From the NCBI RefSeq assembly GCF_003050925.1, contig NZ_QAOV01000002.1, positions 664,156-728,155 of the forward strand: DNA of 64,000 nucleotides, in the 5' to 3' direction. Each line of letters begins with the position of its first letter. Positions within the stretch are counted from its first letter, which is position 1. A program made the position numbers and the translations under genes. Positions 42,343 through 51,459 of this stretch are shown piece after piece. The DNA is from Pseudomonas sp. GV085 (GTDB lineage Bacteria > Pseudomonadota > Gammaproteobacteria > Pseudomonadales > Pseudomonadaceae). The notes beneath the pieces were generated by a model. It was not told the origin of the DNA. It saw only the letters and a program-made list of their open reading frames with translations, and searched no databases.

Positions 42343-43821
42343 TTATTGATACGAAGGTTTCTGCCCGTCGCCCGACGCCACGCGTTGCTCGAAGGCACCG
42401 ACGGAGTTGCCGCCCAGCGCAATGAACAGCTGCACGGTGTCGAGGTACTGCGCGGTTTTCACGCGGATCTGTCCCAGCAGTGCCTGCTCGTAGGCACGCT
42501 CCGCTTCCAGGACCTGGAGAATGCTGTTCTCGCCTTGCGCGAAGGCTTGCTGGTTCAACTGCAAACTGGTTTCGGCCGCGCGCAATGCGTCGGTCTGGGC
42601 CTGGTGTTCCTCGGCGTCATGGTTGATCGCCTGCAAGGTGTCGGCGACCTGGCCGAACGAGGTGATGACCGTTTGCTGGTAACCAGCGAGCGTCGCCTTG
42701 TAGCCGTCGACGGCAGCTTGTTGTTCAGCCTTGAGCGTGCCGCCATCGAAAAGCGGCCCGGCCAACCCGGCAGCGAAACCCCAGAGTGCCGCGCCGCCAT
42801 TGCCGGAAGCCGCCTGTGCCAGGGACGCTGACAGCGTGACATGGGGATAGAGGTTCGCCGTCGCCACGCCCACCGCTGCGCTGGCCATGTGCAGCTGAGC
42901 CTCGGCTTGCAGCACATCCGGCCGGTCGTGGGCCATTTCCGAAGGCAGGCTCACCGGCATGTTCGACGGCAAGGCAAACTCGCTCAAGTCGAAGTCGGGA
43001 GCGATCCAGTCCGCCGGTCCCTTCCCCGTCAGGATCGACAGTGCGTGGCGTGCGGCATCGCGCTGCTGAGCGAGGGGCGGCAACAGCGTGCGGTCCTGCG
43101 CGAGACGGGTCTCGGCCAGCGACACATCGATCTGCGTGGTGCTGCCATTGAGGTGGGCCATGCGCACCAGTTCAAGGTTCCTCGCGTCATTGGCCAGCAG
43201 CTTTTCCACGGCCTGTATCTGCGCGTTGGCGGAGGCCACCAGCAACGCCTGGCTGGCGACGTTGCCGGTCAGGGTCAGGTACGCCGCTTCGTAGCGGTGT
43301 TTTTGCAGGTCGGCCAACGCCTGCTGTTGTTCAACCAGTCGCTTGTTGCCGCCGAACACATCAAGGTCGAACCCCATCCGCGGCCCAATCGCATAGAAAT
43401 TGGCGATGGAGGGTTCCCTGGTGTTGTGCAGCCGCTGACGGCCGGCCACGGCAGCGAAATCGACCTGCGGATACAGCGCACCCTGCGCCGCCGCCACAGA
43501 AGACGCGGCTTGCCGGATCGTGGCATCGGCGGCCACCAGATCCAGGTTGCCGTCGATGGCACGACGAACCACGCGATCGAGCTTCTGCGAGCGAAAGGCC
43601 GTCCACCAGTCGCCACTGACCTTCTTGCCCAGTTCAATGCGTGGGTCGGCACCATGAGCCAGACGCTGCTCGGCCTGTGGGTCATAGTGCTGCGACGCAC
43701 TCGCCGCCGGTGCTTGATAGTCGGGGCCAACGGTGCAGGCCGTCAGGATGGCAAGCAGCGACAACGCCGCGAATTTCGTTTGCAGCAGATAGCGGTTGAT
43801 GACCCGCGCATAAGAATTCAT
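42343..43821 (-). CDS. Outer-membrane efflux lipoprotein (NodT/OprM family)
   Basis: A 492-residue RND/MFS-type outer-membrane channel. The lipoprotein signal ends in ILTAC with Cys29, followed by TVGPDY. Two TolC-type OEP repeats are seen (ATIRQAASSVAAAQGALYPQ, then GVATANLYPHVTLSASLAQA) with the conserved LFDGG motif. GGAG precedes ATG 43821. It receives substrate from the EmrA-type fusion protein encoded upstream. Confidence 0.93.
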   Translation of the reverse strand: MNSYARVINRYLLQTKFAALSLLAILTACTVGPDYQAPAASASQHYDPQAEQRLAHGADPRIELGKKVSGDWWTAFRSQKLDRVVRRAIDGNLDLVAADATIRQAASSVAAAQGALYPQVDFAAVAGRQRLHNTREPSIANFYAIGPRMGFDLDVFGGNKRLVEQQQALADLQKHRYEAAYLTLTGNVASQALLVASANAQIQAVEKLLANDARNLELVRMAHLNGSTTQIDVSLAETRLAQDRTLLPPLAQQRDAARHALSILTGKGPADWIAPDFDLSEFALPSNMPVSLPSEMAHDRPDVLQAEAQLHMASAAVGVATANLYPHVTLSASLAQAASGNGGAALWGFAAGLAGPLFDGGTLKAEQQAAVDGYKATLAGYQQTVITSFGQVADTLQAINHDAEEHQAQTDALRAAETSLQLNQQAFAQGENSILQVLEAERAYEQALLGQIRVKTAQYLDTVQLFIALGGNSVGAFEQRVASGDGQKPSYQ

Positions 43822-43840
43822 TTGGCACACTCCACGAACA

Positions 43841-45337
43841 CTAATTGGCCGCAACGGGCTTGCGAAGGAACAACACCAGCGGGCTCACCACCAGCATCAC
43901 CACCATCAGGATCTTGAACTGGTCGATCACGGCGATGAACGCGGCCTGGCCGGTGATCATTTCGTTGAGCCCGCCCAGCACCTGCAACGGCGCCGAGGCC
44001 AGCGAATGCGCAGCGGCGCGGTACGGCGTCAGGTGGCTGGCCAACGCCATGTGCATCGCCTGGGTGTTGTTGAAGAAGAACAGTTGCACGATCGCCACGC
44101 CCAGCGTGCTGCCGTAGACCCGGGCCAGGTTGAACAGGCCGGTGCCTTCGGGGCGCAGCGCGGGGTCGAGCGTACTGAATGCGACCTTGCTCACCGCCGG
44201 CATCAGGATGCCCAGGCCCGCGCCCTGGAGCGCACCGGCGACCGCCACGGGCCACTCGTCCATCAGCGGCGAATAACCGAGCATCAGCCAGTTGGCATAA
44301 ACCACGATGGCGATACCGGCGGCCACGAAGAGGCGCCGGTCGAAGCGCTCGGGCAGTCGCCCCATCAACAGAAAAGCGCCAACCAGGCCAATGCCACGGG
44401 GAATCGTCAAGGCGCCGGTGGTGTCCGGCGGATAGCCGAGAATCTCATCCAGCATCGGCGACGTCAGGGCCATGGTCGACAACAGCACGAAACCGAGGGC
44501 GAAAAAGATCACCGTCGACAACACGAAGTTGCGGTCCTTGAGCAGGCGCTTGTTGAGGAAATGCACCTTTGAGGTCAGCACATGCACCACGAACAGGTAG
44601 GCCCCCAACGCAGCCGCCACGGCTTCGAGCCAGATCTCGGGCGAAGCGAACCAGTCCAGGCGCTCCCCCCGGTCGAGCAGCATTTGCAGGCTGATCAGGC
44701 CGAGGGTGAAGGTGCCAAAACCGAAGAAATCGAACGCCGGAGGTTTCTCGGCCTTCTTCTCGGTCAGCAACAGCGCCGCCACCAGGAAGATAAACGCCGA
44801 CAGTGGCACGCTGAGGTAGAACATCGGCCGCCAGCCAAAATGTTCGGCGATCCAGCCGCCAATGCTCGGGCCGCTGACGATGCCGAACAGCACAATGGCC
44901 GTCCACCTCGCGCCAAACGTAGCCCGCTTGTCCAGCGGCAAGGTTTCCACGGCAATCGCCATCGACAGCGGCGCCAGCACGCCACTGGCGATGCCTTGAA
45001 TGATGCGCGCCCCCACGAACTCCAGCGGCGTCGTCGCCACCGTGGCGAGCAACAAGCCAAGGACAAACACGGCCAGTGCCGCCTGATACACGAGCTTCAA
45101 GCCAAAGCGCCCGGCCAGCCACTGCGCGAGCGGCATGCTGATCGCACTCGCGGCCAGGTACGAGGTGAATATCCACCCAGCCTGATCGTCGCTCATCGAC
45201 AGGCTGCCCTGAATCAACCTGAGTGCCGCGTTCGGCAGCGGCAGGTTCGCCGACTGCATGTAGGTCGCAAGCAAGGCGGCGAACCTGAGCGAGCGCGCGC
45301 CCTCCCCACCGGGGCTTACCACCGATTGGGCGTTCAT
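43841..45337 (-). CDS. MFS multidrug transporter, EmrB/DHA2 family
   Basis: A 498-residue inner-membrane pump with about 14 spans. Family blocks are SYLAASAISMPLAQWLAGRFG (motif A region), IIQGIASGVLAPLSMAIA and GPSIGGWIAEHFGWRPMFYL (motif C). It is a proton antiporter. Its ATG shares a base with the emrA-type stop (TGATG), so translation is coupled. Substrates cannot be read from sequence. Confidence 0.93.
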   Translation of the reverse strand: MNAQSVVSPGGEGARSLRFAALLATYMQSANLPLPNAALRLIQGSLSMSDDQAGWIFTSYLAASAISMPLAQWLAGRFGLKLVYQAALAVFVLGLLLATVATTPLEFVGARIIQGIASGVLAPLSMAIAVETLPLDKRATFGARWTAIVLFGIVSGPSIGGWIAEHFGWRPMFYLSVPLSAFIFLVAALLLTEKKAEKPPAFDFFGFGTFTLGLISLQMLLDRGERLDWFASPEIWLEAVAAALGAYLFVVHVLTSKVHFLNKRLLKDRNFVLSTVIFFALGFVLLSTMALTSPMLDEILGYPPDTTGALTIPRGIGLVGAFLLMGRLPERFDRRLFVAAGIAIVVYANWLMLGYSPLMDEWPVAVAGALQGAGLGILMPAVSKVAFSTLDPALRPEGTGLFNLARVYGSTLGVAIVQLFFFNNTQAMHMALASHLTPYRAAAHSLASAPLQVLGGLNEMITGQAAFIAVIDQFKILMVVMLVVSPLVLFLRKPVAAN

Positions 45338-46473
45338 CAGTAGTTACCTGCGGTCAATAACGCCTTGAGCGGATGCCACCAGGGGCTGCGAAAGCGGGTG
45401 TCGATCCGCACCGTGGCGCTGGTCCCGGAGAACAGCGGCAGCGCCGGGTCCATTTCGTCGAGCTCAAGCCGTACCGGCACCCGCTGCGTGACCTTGACCC
45501 AGTTGCCGGTCGCATTTTCCGGCGGCAGCAGCGCGAAATCCGAGCCGGCCCCCGGGCTCATGCTGGTGACGTGGGCCTTGAACACCCGATCCGGGTAGGT
45601 ATCGATGCGGATGGTGGCTTCCTGGCCCGGGCGCATGTGGGTCACATCGGTCTCGCGGAAGTTGGCCTCGATCCAGATCTCGTGACCGGACAGCAAGGCA
45701 AAGGCCGGCGCGCCGTTATTCACGTAGTTGCCCACCTGCAGGTCGTCGACCTTGGCCACGATGCCATCCTGCGGCGCATACACCGTGGTGTACGAGAGGT
45801 ACAACTGCGCCTCGTCGAGCTGCGCCCTGGCCTCGCGAACCGTCGGGTGACTATCGGCATCGATGTCCGGATTGCCGTTCAAGGCGACCACGGTACTGGC
45901 GATCTGTTGTTCGATGGACGCGATCCGTTGCCGCGCCACCTTCACGTCGGTGTCGGCCCGTTCGTAAATCGATTTCGACACGAACTCGGAGGCGACCAGG
46001 GCTTTCTTGCGGGCAAAATCCTTTTGGTCGAAGTCAGCCGACGCTTTCGCCGATTGCAGTTCCGCCTGTTGCTGGCGATAGCTGGCCTTGAGCCCATCGA
46101 TACGCAGGCGCGCCACGCCCAGTTGTGCTTGCGCGCGGTCGACGGCGATCTGGAACGGTTTCGGGTCGATCCGAAACAGCACCTGGCCCTTGTGGACCTG
46201 CTGATTGTCTTCGACGGCAATCTCTACCACTTGCCCGGAGATCCGCGCATTGATCGACGCCTTCGCCACCCGGGCGTAAGCGTTGTCGGTCGAGACAAAA
46301 GCCTGCCCCGACACGTAGTGGGTATAGCCCAACGCTGCGAAGAGGATGGGAACACCCACCATCAGCCAGGGGCGCAACCTCTGTTTCAGTGGTTTGTTGA
46401 TACGCGAGTCAGCCGGGTTTGGGCCTGGGTGCTCGAAGGTCTGCGAAGCCGGGATATCGAACTGTTTGGTCAT
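45337..46473 (-). CDS. HlyD/EmrA-type membrane fusion protein
   Basis: A 378-residue periplasmic adaptor. A single N-terminal span (LRPWLMVGVPILFAALGYTH) is followed by a lipoyl half-motif (GQVVEIAVEDNQQVHKGQVL), a helical hairpin of about 110 residues, and the second half (APQDGIVAKVDDLQVGNYVN) with beta-barrel. The hairpin is of the EmrA length. ATG 46473 has AAGGTG upstream; the longer frame is not supported. First gene of the operon, divergent from the TetR gene. Confidence 0.93.
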   Translation of the reverse strand: MTKQFDIPASQTFEHPGPNPADSRINKPLKQRLRPWLMVGVPILFAALGYTHYVSGQAFVSTDNAYARVAKASINARISGQVVEIAVEDNQQVHKGQVLFRIDPKPFQIAVDRAQAQLGVARLRIDGLKASYRQQQAELQSAKASADFDQKDFARKKALVASEFVSKSIYERADTDVKVARQRIASIEQQIASTVVALNGNPDIDADSHPTVREARAQLDEAQLYLSYTTVYAPQDGIVAKVDDLQVGNYVNNGAPAFALLSGHEIWIEANFRETDVTHMRPGQEATIRIDTYPDRVFKAHVTSMSPGAGSDFALLPPENATGNWVKVTQRVPVRLELDEMDPALPLFSGTSATVRIDTRFRSPWWHPLKALLTAGNY

Positions 46474-46652
46474 GATCGAGTTCACCTTTAGCCGGGTAAT
46501 CGGGCCGGCGTCGGCAACAAGCGCCGGCGGCCCGCAGGTCAATAAATGCTGGAAAGAAACAAGCCCGTGCGCGGTCAGGAGGATCGCTCCCGGCGCGTCG
46601 GTTTCGTCGCCGCAACACTCAGTTCGCGCTCGGCTACAACAAACCCTGGAAC

Positions 46653-46671
46653 AAGGAATTTCTGATTCCTT
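46653..46671. promoter_or_regulatory. Candidate TetR operator (inverted repeat)
   Basis: AAGGAAT-TTCTG-ATTCCTT: perfect seven-base arms and a five-base spacer (19 bases). It lies between the divergent efflux operon and tetR-type gene, 62 bases before the latter's ATG. The size and symmetry suit a TetR dimer. Confidence 0.45.
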
Positions 46672-46733
46672 AATTTTGTGCGATGGTGTAAGAATATCCC
46701 TCGATCCACCCTCCTACAAGGATTTTGTACGAC

Positions 46734-47360
46734 ATGGCACAAAATAAATCGACAGAGGGCAAAGTCCGCGGCCGCCCTCGCGCCTACGACCCGCAGACAG
46801 CGTTGCAACAGGCACTCGGTGTGTTCTGGAACACCGGCTATTCCGGCGCGTCGCTCGATAGCATCGCCACCGCCGCCGGCATGAATCGCCCCAGCCTCTA
46901 TGCAGCATTCGGCGACAAGCACGCGCTCTATATCAAAGCGCTGGAGCAATATTGGGAGTTTGCCGCGGCGTCCATGCACGAGGCGCTGGCGGACCTGGAG
47001 CTGCCGTTGGCCGAGGCCTTGCAGCGTTTCTACGAGGGGCAGTTATCGATTTACTTCTCGGGCGACGGCCAGCCCCGCGGTTGCTTCGCCATCGGCACGG
47101 CAACCACCGAAGCCGTCGAAGACCCGGAAATTCGCGAGGTGCTGTCCGACCGGTTGAGCCGGCTGGATGCCGATCTGGAAGTTCGCCTGCAAGCGGCGAA
47201 AAATGCTGGCGAGTTGAAAGGCGATGCAGACCCGGCGGCCCTGGCCGTGCTCGCCTCGTCTCTGCTGCACAGCATTTCGATCCGTGCCCGGGCCGGTAAA
47301 TCCCGAGCCGAACTGACAGCGCTGGCACGCCAGGCGATCAGAGTGATCTGCGGTGAGTGA
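46734..47360 (+). CDS. TetR/AcrR-family repressor
   Basis: A 208-residue regulator. The HTH is at residues about 25-60 (GYSGASLDSIATAAGMNRPS, LYAAFGDKHALYIKAL), and the C-terminal domain resembles TetR_C families with CFAIGTATTEAVEDPEIREV. It is divergent from the EmrAB-NodT operon across 260 bases containing the palindrome at 46653, so it very likely represses that operon and itself. Start ATG 46734; a TTG three codons earlier is possible. Confidence 0.9.
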   Translation: MAQNKSTEGKVRGRPRAYDPQTALQQALGVFWNTGYSGASLDSIATAAGMNRPSLYAAFGDKHALYIKALEQYWEFAAASMHEALADLELPLAEALQRFYEGQLSIYFSGDGQPRGCFAIGTATTEAVEDPEIREVLSDRLSRLDADLEVRLQAAKNAGELKGDADPAALAVLASSLLHSISIRARAGKSRAELTALARQAIRVICGE

Positions 47361-47874
47361 AAAGCTCGAAGATATCCTCGCCGGACGGTTGGCCGTGATC
47401 TTCTGCGGCATCAACCCCGGCATGACGGCCGCCGCCCAGGGGCATCATTTTGCCGGGCGCGGCAATCGTTTCTGGCGCACGCTGCACCTCGCCGGGTTTA
47501 CCCCAGAGCTTGTGCGACCGGAAGACGATCGGACGATCTTGAGCTATCGATGCGGATTGACCGCGGTGGTGGAACGGCCGACGGCCAGCGCGGATCAGTT
47601 GTCCCTGTACGAGTTCACCGCCGCGGCAGCGGCCTTCGAACAGAAAATCGCACGCCATGCGCCGCGTTTCGTGGCGTTTCTGGGCAAGGCGGCGTATGCC
47701 GCGCTGTCCAATCAGCGCGACATTGCCTGGGGCCTGCAAACCAAAACCTTCGGCAATGCCTCAGTCTGGGTCCTGCCCAACCCCAGCGGCAGAAATCGTG
47801 GGTTCAGTCTCGAGCAACTGGTCACGGCCTACCGCGAACTGCGCCTGGCCGTCGACGACCGACAGCGGGTGTAA
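47353..47874 (+). CDS. mug: G/U(T) mismatch-specific DNA glycosylase
   Basis: A 173-residue uracil-DNA glycosylase-fold enzyme that removes uracil or ethenocytosine opposite G. The activating-water motif is GINPG at residues 19-23 with the Mug-type Asn, and the intercalation motif is LPNPSGRNRG. GTG 47353 is the start; it overlaps the tetR-type stop by eight bases, so translation is probably coupled to the repressor gene, an odd partnership that may just reflect compactness. Confidence 0.9.
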   Translation: MSEKLEDILAGRLAVIFCGINPGMTAAAQGHHFAGRGNRFWRTLHLAGFTPELVRPEDDRTILSYRCGLTAVVERPTASADQLSLYEFTAAAAAFEQKIARHAPRFVAFLGKAAYAALSNQRDIAWGLQTKTFGNASVWVLPNPSGRNRGFSLEQLVTAYRELRLAVDDRQRV

Positions 47875-47958
47875 TCACGTCGGCGGAATCGTCGCAAGCA
47901 TACCGATCAGGATGGTCAACAGCAGAAAACCGCCGAGAAAAATCGACATCTTGGCCAT
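47875..47958 (-). CDS. 27-residue single-span membrane peptide
   Basis: On the minus strand ATG 47958, with GGGAGG five bases upstream, encodes MAKMSIFLGGFLLLTILIG and then MLATIPPT. It has one hydrophobic span and a short polar head. The ribosome site is strong and the spacing fits exactly. It lies between mug (convergent) and the hydroxylase gene upstream. Function unknown; not seen by normal gene callers. Confidence 0.6.
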   Translation of the reverse strand: MAKMSIFLGGFLLLTILIGMLATIPPT

Positions 47959-48018
47959 GGGGCCTCCCACACTATGAATTGGCGGTACAGGGGCGTCGTG
48001 CGCTGCCGTACCGGAGAT

Positions 48019-49101
48019 TTATTGTGGGCTGGTGGCTGTATCCGTTACAGAGGCAGATTGCGCTGAAAAATACGGATCAGATCCGCTTTCAGGCCGTGCT
48101 TTCGCGCGTTTCCCAGAGAGGAGTTTGCGCGTGATGTCCACAAACGGCGTGACGATCAAACCGTGCAGCGTCAGGTAACGCTCGTGATCCTGTTCCCCGG
48201 TGCCGTATTGAATGGCCTCGGGTGTGGACCGGGTGACGTACAGCGTGCCGAACATCCAGTCCCACAATGACAAATTGATGCCGAAGTTCTTGTTGAAGTG
48301 TCGCGGCGCATCGCTGTGATGAATCTGGTGTTGCGCCGGGCTGCTCAGCACCCGCTCAAGCAGCGGCCCGAAGGAAAACCAGACATGGCTGTGGCGCAGG
48401 TTGGCCGCCAGGCTATTGAAGATGAACACCATGTAGGTCACGCCAAACAGCGTATAGCGGCTGATCTCCCCGCCGCAGGCGTACCAGAAGACACCGGCAA
48501 AGGCGCCGACGCAGATGATGTCCGTGAGCTTTTCGACGACTTCTTCCAGAAAGTGCACGCGGCTGGCCGTCGCCGGCACCAGCACGGGCGCCGAATGATG
48601 GACTTTGTGGAAGGCCCACAGATACCGCGAATGAAAAGCGCGATGGCCCCAGTAATGGCTGAAATCCTTGACCAGGAATACGCCCAGCCCATAAAGCAGG
48701 GTCAGTGCCAGGTGTTCCTCCACTTGCGTGCGCGCGCCCCACAGGTGGCTGAAGAACGCGATGTAGTCCGCTGAACGCAAGACATACGGATCGACCAGGC
48801 CGACGATGGGCAACACCAGGGCAACCTTGAGGATGGCGAGTACGAAGTAATAGCGGTAGTCGAGCAGCGCCGAGCGGTGCAGGTAAACCCGGCGGCCGCC
48901 GATGAACTGGCCGAACGAGCGCGCGTCGGTCAAGCCCCGGGATTTGCGCCGGCGGAACAGGCAATAAGCGACGCCGTAAGACATGCAGAGAAAGGATAGA
49001 CCGAGTCTGCCGTTGAAGTCGAAAATGCCCAGGAACTGCCGGGTGACCGGCTCGATCACCCACTGGGATAAATAAAGATGGATTGCGGCAAGAACATCCA
49101 T
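48019..49101 (-). CDS. Fatty acid hydroxylase/sterol desaturase family membrane protein
   Basis: A 360-residue integral membrane di-iron enzyme. The histidine clusters are visible: HYWGHRAFH, HKVHHSAP, and HQIHHSDAPRHFNKNFG near residue 265. There are about four or five spans. The family hydroxylates or desaturates lipids; the substrate is unknown, and bacteria of this group rarely make sterols, so an acyl or carotenoid lipid is more likely. The ribosome site is weak. The 27-residue membrane peptide lies 60 bases downstream on the same strand. Confidence 0.88.
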   Translation of the reverse strand: MDVLAAIHLYLSQWVIEPVTRQFLGIFDFNGRLGLSFLCMSYGVAYCLFRRRKSRGLTDARSFGQFIGGRRVYLHRSALLDYRYYFVLAILKVALVLPIVGLVDPYVLRSADYIAFFSHLWGARTQVEEHLALTLLYGLGVFLVKDFSHYWGHRAFHSRYLWAFHKVHHSAPVLVPATASRVHFLEEVVEKLTDIICVGAFAGVFWYACGGEISRYTLFGVTYMVFIFNSLAANLRHSHVWFSFGPLLERVLSSPAQHQIHHSDAPRHFNKNFGINLSLWDWMFGTLYVTRSTPEAIQYGTGEQDHERYLTLHGLIVTPFVDITRKLLSGKRAKARPESGSDPYFSAQSASVTDTATSPQ

Positions 49102-49178
49102 ACCAGGCTGCCCGACGTAAATGGAAGGGCAATAGTAAATGAGAATGAGTCTTTAGTGTGTTGAATTATGACCAGCTG

Positions 49179-49841
49179 TCAGCCACCGAGCGCAATGATT
49201 GCCAGGATCAGCACGCCCCCCGTGGCGGCCATGATCACCCCACCCTGCCATTGCGTGGCGCCAGCGTATCTGGCGAGCATCCAGCCGGCGATGAACAGCA
49301 CCACGAGGCCCACCAGGTTGGACAGGCGGATGGCGAGTGCCGTCTGATCAAGCAGGATGAACGGCACCACCAGCGGAAATGTCGAGCACACGACCAACAG
49401 GAAAACACCGAGCGCACCCTTGAAGTCGTTCCAGTCCAGGCCCGCCCTGGTCGGCAAGGGGGGCTGCTCGAGCAGCCGACGGCGCAACAACTCCAGGCCC
49501 TCGCTGCCGGCCGCCGCCGCGAATTGCACCGGCAACACTTGCGCAACGAGCGCCTGGCCGACCGCGGCGTCCGTGCCATTGCGCAGGGCGAGGTACAGCT
49601 TGATCCTGCGCGTGCGCTCGACCAGTGCGCGCAACAGGTACATGACAGCATCGGCCAGTCCCCAGGCGAGATTGCAACCGAGTGCGGCAATCATCATCGT
49701 GCGTTCGGCTGCCTGATCTGCCGTAGACACGCTGATGGTACCGGTGAACGTCATGGCCATCAGCAGGCCGAAGATCACCTCGGTAATGCGCTCGACAGGG
49801 TCAAGTACCGGCGCCCTTTCGAATTGACCAGTGGTTTGCAT
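49179..49841 (-). CDS. VIT1/CCC1-like membrane protein
   Basis: A 220-residue protein. The N-terminal segment ERITEVIFGLLMAMTFTGTI resembles the VIT1/CCC1 metal-transporter family, and there are about five spans, the last pair near the C-terminus. The metal-binding cytoplasmic loop is shorter than in typical iron transporters. ATG 49841 has GAGGTG upstream. It is divergent from the DUF3302 gene across about 150 bases. Iron or manganese transport is inferred from family only. Confidence 0.72.
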   Translation of the reverse strand: MQTTGQFERAPVLDPVERITEVIFGLLMAMTFTGTISVSTADQAAERTMMIAALGCNLAWGLADAVMYLLRALVERTRRIKLYLALRNGTDAAVGQALVAQVLPVQFAAAAGSEGLELLRRRLLEQPPLPTRAGLDWNDFKGALGVFLLVVCSTFPLVVPFILLDQTALAIRLSNLVGLVVLFIAGWMLARYAGATQWQGGVIMAATGGVLILAIIALGG

Positions 49842-49992
49842 GATTTCACCTCGCCCGGGGGTGCCTGCACGATGTCGGTCAACGCTTCGGCCAGCCGCCG
49901 GTTGCTCAAGCTGGGCATCCGCGTTCCCGTCAAGTGTAGATTGAACGGCTACACTCTTGCGCACACGTCACCTGTTTCAAGAGGAGTGATTC

Positions 49993-50364
49993 ATGCTTGA
50001 TTACTTCGCGCTGGGCCTGCTGATCTTTGTCGGGCTCATCTTGTTCTACGGGGTCATCCTGCTCCACGACATCCCCTATGAAATTGCCGTCCACCGCAAC
50101 CACCCTCACCAGGATGCGATCCATGCCACCGGCTGGGTCAGCCTGTTCACCCTGCATGCGCTGTGGCCGTTCCTGTGGATCTGGGCGATGGCCTATCGAG
50201 AGGACCGGGGTTGGGGTTTCAGTGACGGACATTCAGCAAAAAGCCATGTGGTTCACCTCGAACAACAAGTCGCCGAACTGCAAGCGCGGATCGAACGCCT
50301 CGAGGCGGTAACCGGCACTGCACCGGGCAGGCTGCCAACGGACAATCTCGGCGAGGGCATCTGA
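49993..50364 (+). CDS. yiaW: DUF3302 inner-membrane protein (YiaW-like)
   Basis: A 123-residue protein with two spans (YFALGLLIFVGLILFYGVIL; SLFTLHALWPFLWIWAMAY), the signature HDIPYEIAVHRNHPHQDAIH, and a C-terminal coiled coil (VVHLEQQVAELQARIERLEA). E. coli yiaW-yiaV encode the same pair. GAGGAG precedes the ATG. It probably anchors or assists the adjacent HlyD-type protein, three bases downstream. Confidence 0.9.
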   Translation: MLDYFALGLLIFVGLILFYGVILLHDIPYEIAVHRNHPHQDAIHATGWVSLFTLHALWPFLWIWAMAYREDRGWGFSDGHSAKSHVVHLEQQVAELQARIERLEAVTGTAPGRLPTDNLGEGI

Positions 50365-50367
50365 GCC

Positions 50368-51327
50368 ATGGATCTTTTACTCATTCTGACGTATGCCGCA
50401 CTCTGCGTTGCCATCTTCAAGATCTTCCGCATTCCCCTGAACAAATGGACGGTGCCCACAGCCGTACTGGGCGGGATCGTGATCATCGGCGCACTGATTT
50501 TCACGATGAACTACAACCACCCCTATTCCGAGGTGGCGCGTTCCTATTTCGTATCGGTTCCGGTGATACCCGTGGTCAGTGGCCAGGTGATCGACGTGCC
50601 GGTGCAGGCCAACCAGCCCCTGGAAAAAGGCGATGTGCTGTTTCGCATCGATCCAACGCCGTTCGAATACCGGATGAAATCCCTCAAGGCACAACTGATT
50701 GCCGCCCAGGCCGATCGCGCCCGGATCACCGAGCTGATCAAGCGTAATTTCGGCACCCAACGGGAACTGGACATTGTGGTCGCGCGCAGTGATGACCTGA
50801 AGGCACAACTGGACAACGTGCAGTACGAACTCGACAACACCACCGTCCGCGCGCCGAGCAAAGGCTTCGTCACCCATGTTTCGTTGCGTCCGGGCATGAT
50901 GGCGACCAAGTTGCCGCTGCGCCCCTCGATGGTCTTCATTCCCGCCGAAGGGCATTACTTCGCGGCGTGGATGCGCCAGAACAGCCTGTTGCGCCTGAGC
51001 GAGGGCGACGAGGCCGAAGTCGCCTTTGATGGCATTCCCGGGAAGGTTTTCGAAGGCAAGGTCAAAACCGTGATTTCGGTCATCGCCGAAGGCCAGGTCC
51101 AACCTTCGGGCACGCTGCTCGGCTTCACCGGTTCACCACCGGCCGGCCGGGTCCCGGTGGTCATTGAAATCACCGATCCCGACTATGCCCAGTACGCCGA
51201 CCAGATGCCCGGCGGGGCCTATGGCCAGGCGGCGTTGTACAGCCAGCATTTCCATCACATCGCGATGATGCGCAAGATCCTTCTGCGCATGGCCGCCTGG
51301 ATGAACTACATCTTCCCGTTCCACTGA
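50368..51327 (+). CDS. yiaV: HlyD-family secretion protein (YiaV-like)
   Basis: A 319-residue membrane fusion protein with two N-terminal spans (LLLILTYAALCVAIFKIF and VLGGIVIIGALIFTM), lipoyl halves VIDVPVQANQPLEKGDVLF and APSKGFVTHVSLRPG, and a short hairpin. No pump or outer-membrane partner is encoded next to it. E. coli YiaV has been implicated in membrane or stress functions but the transported substrate is unknown. Starts three bases after yiaW. Confidence 0.88.
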   Translation: MDLLLILTYAALCVAIFKIFRIPLNKWTVPTAVLGGIVIIGALIFTMNYNHPYSEVARSYFVSVPVIPVVSGQVIDVPVQANQPLEKGDVLFRIDPTPFEYRMKSLKAQLIAAQADRARITELIKRNFGTQRELDIVVARSDDLKAQLDNVQYELDNTTVRAPSKGFVTHVSLRPGMMATKLPLRPSMVFIPAEGHYFAAWMRQNSLLRLSEGDEAEVAFDGIPGKVFEGKVKTVISVIAEGQVQPSGTLLGFTGSPPAGRVPVVIEITDPDYAQYADQMPGGAYGQAALYSQHFHHIAMMRKILLRMAAWMNYIFPFH

Positions 51328-51459
51328 TCGGGTAGCGACGGCAACTGACTCAATCCTTGAATGGGGTCAGTTGCCGGTTCAGCGAACCGGCCTGGGAACG
51401 TTGTCAGATGCGCAAGGTGCATTCACTCTCGGCCAAGTCGCACCCACCGCTACGTCAGG

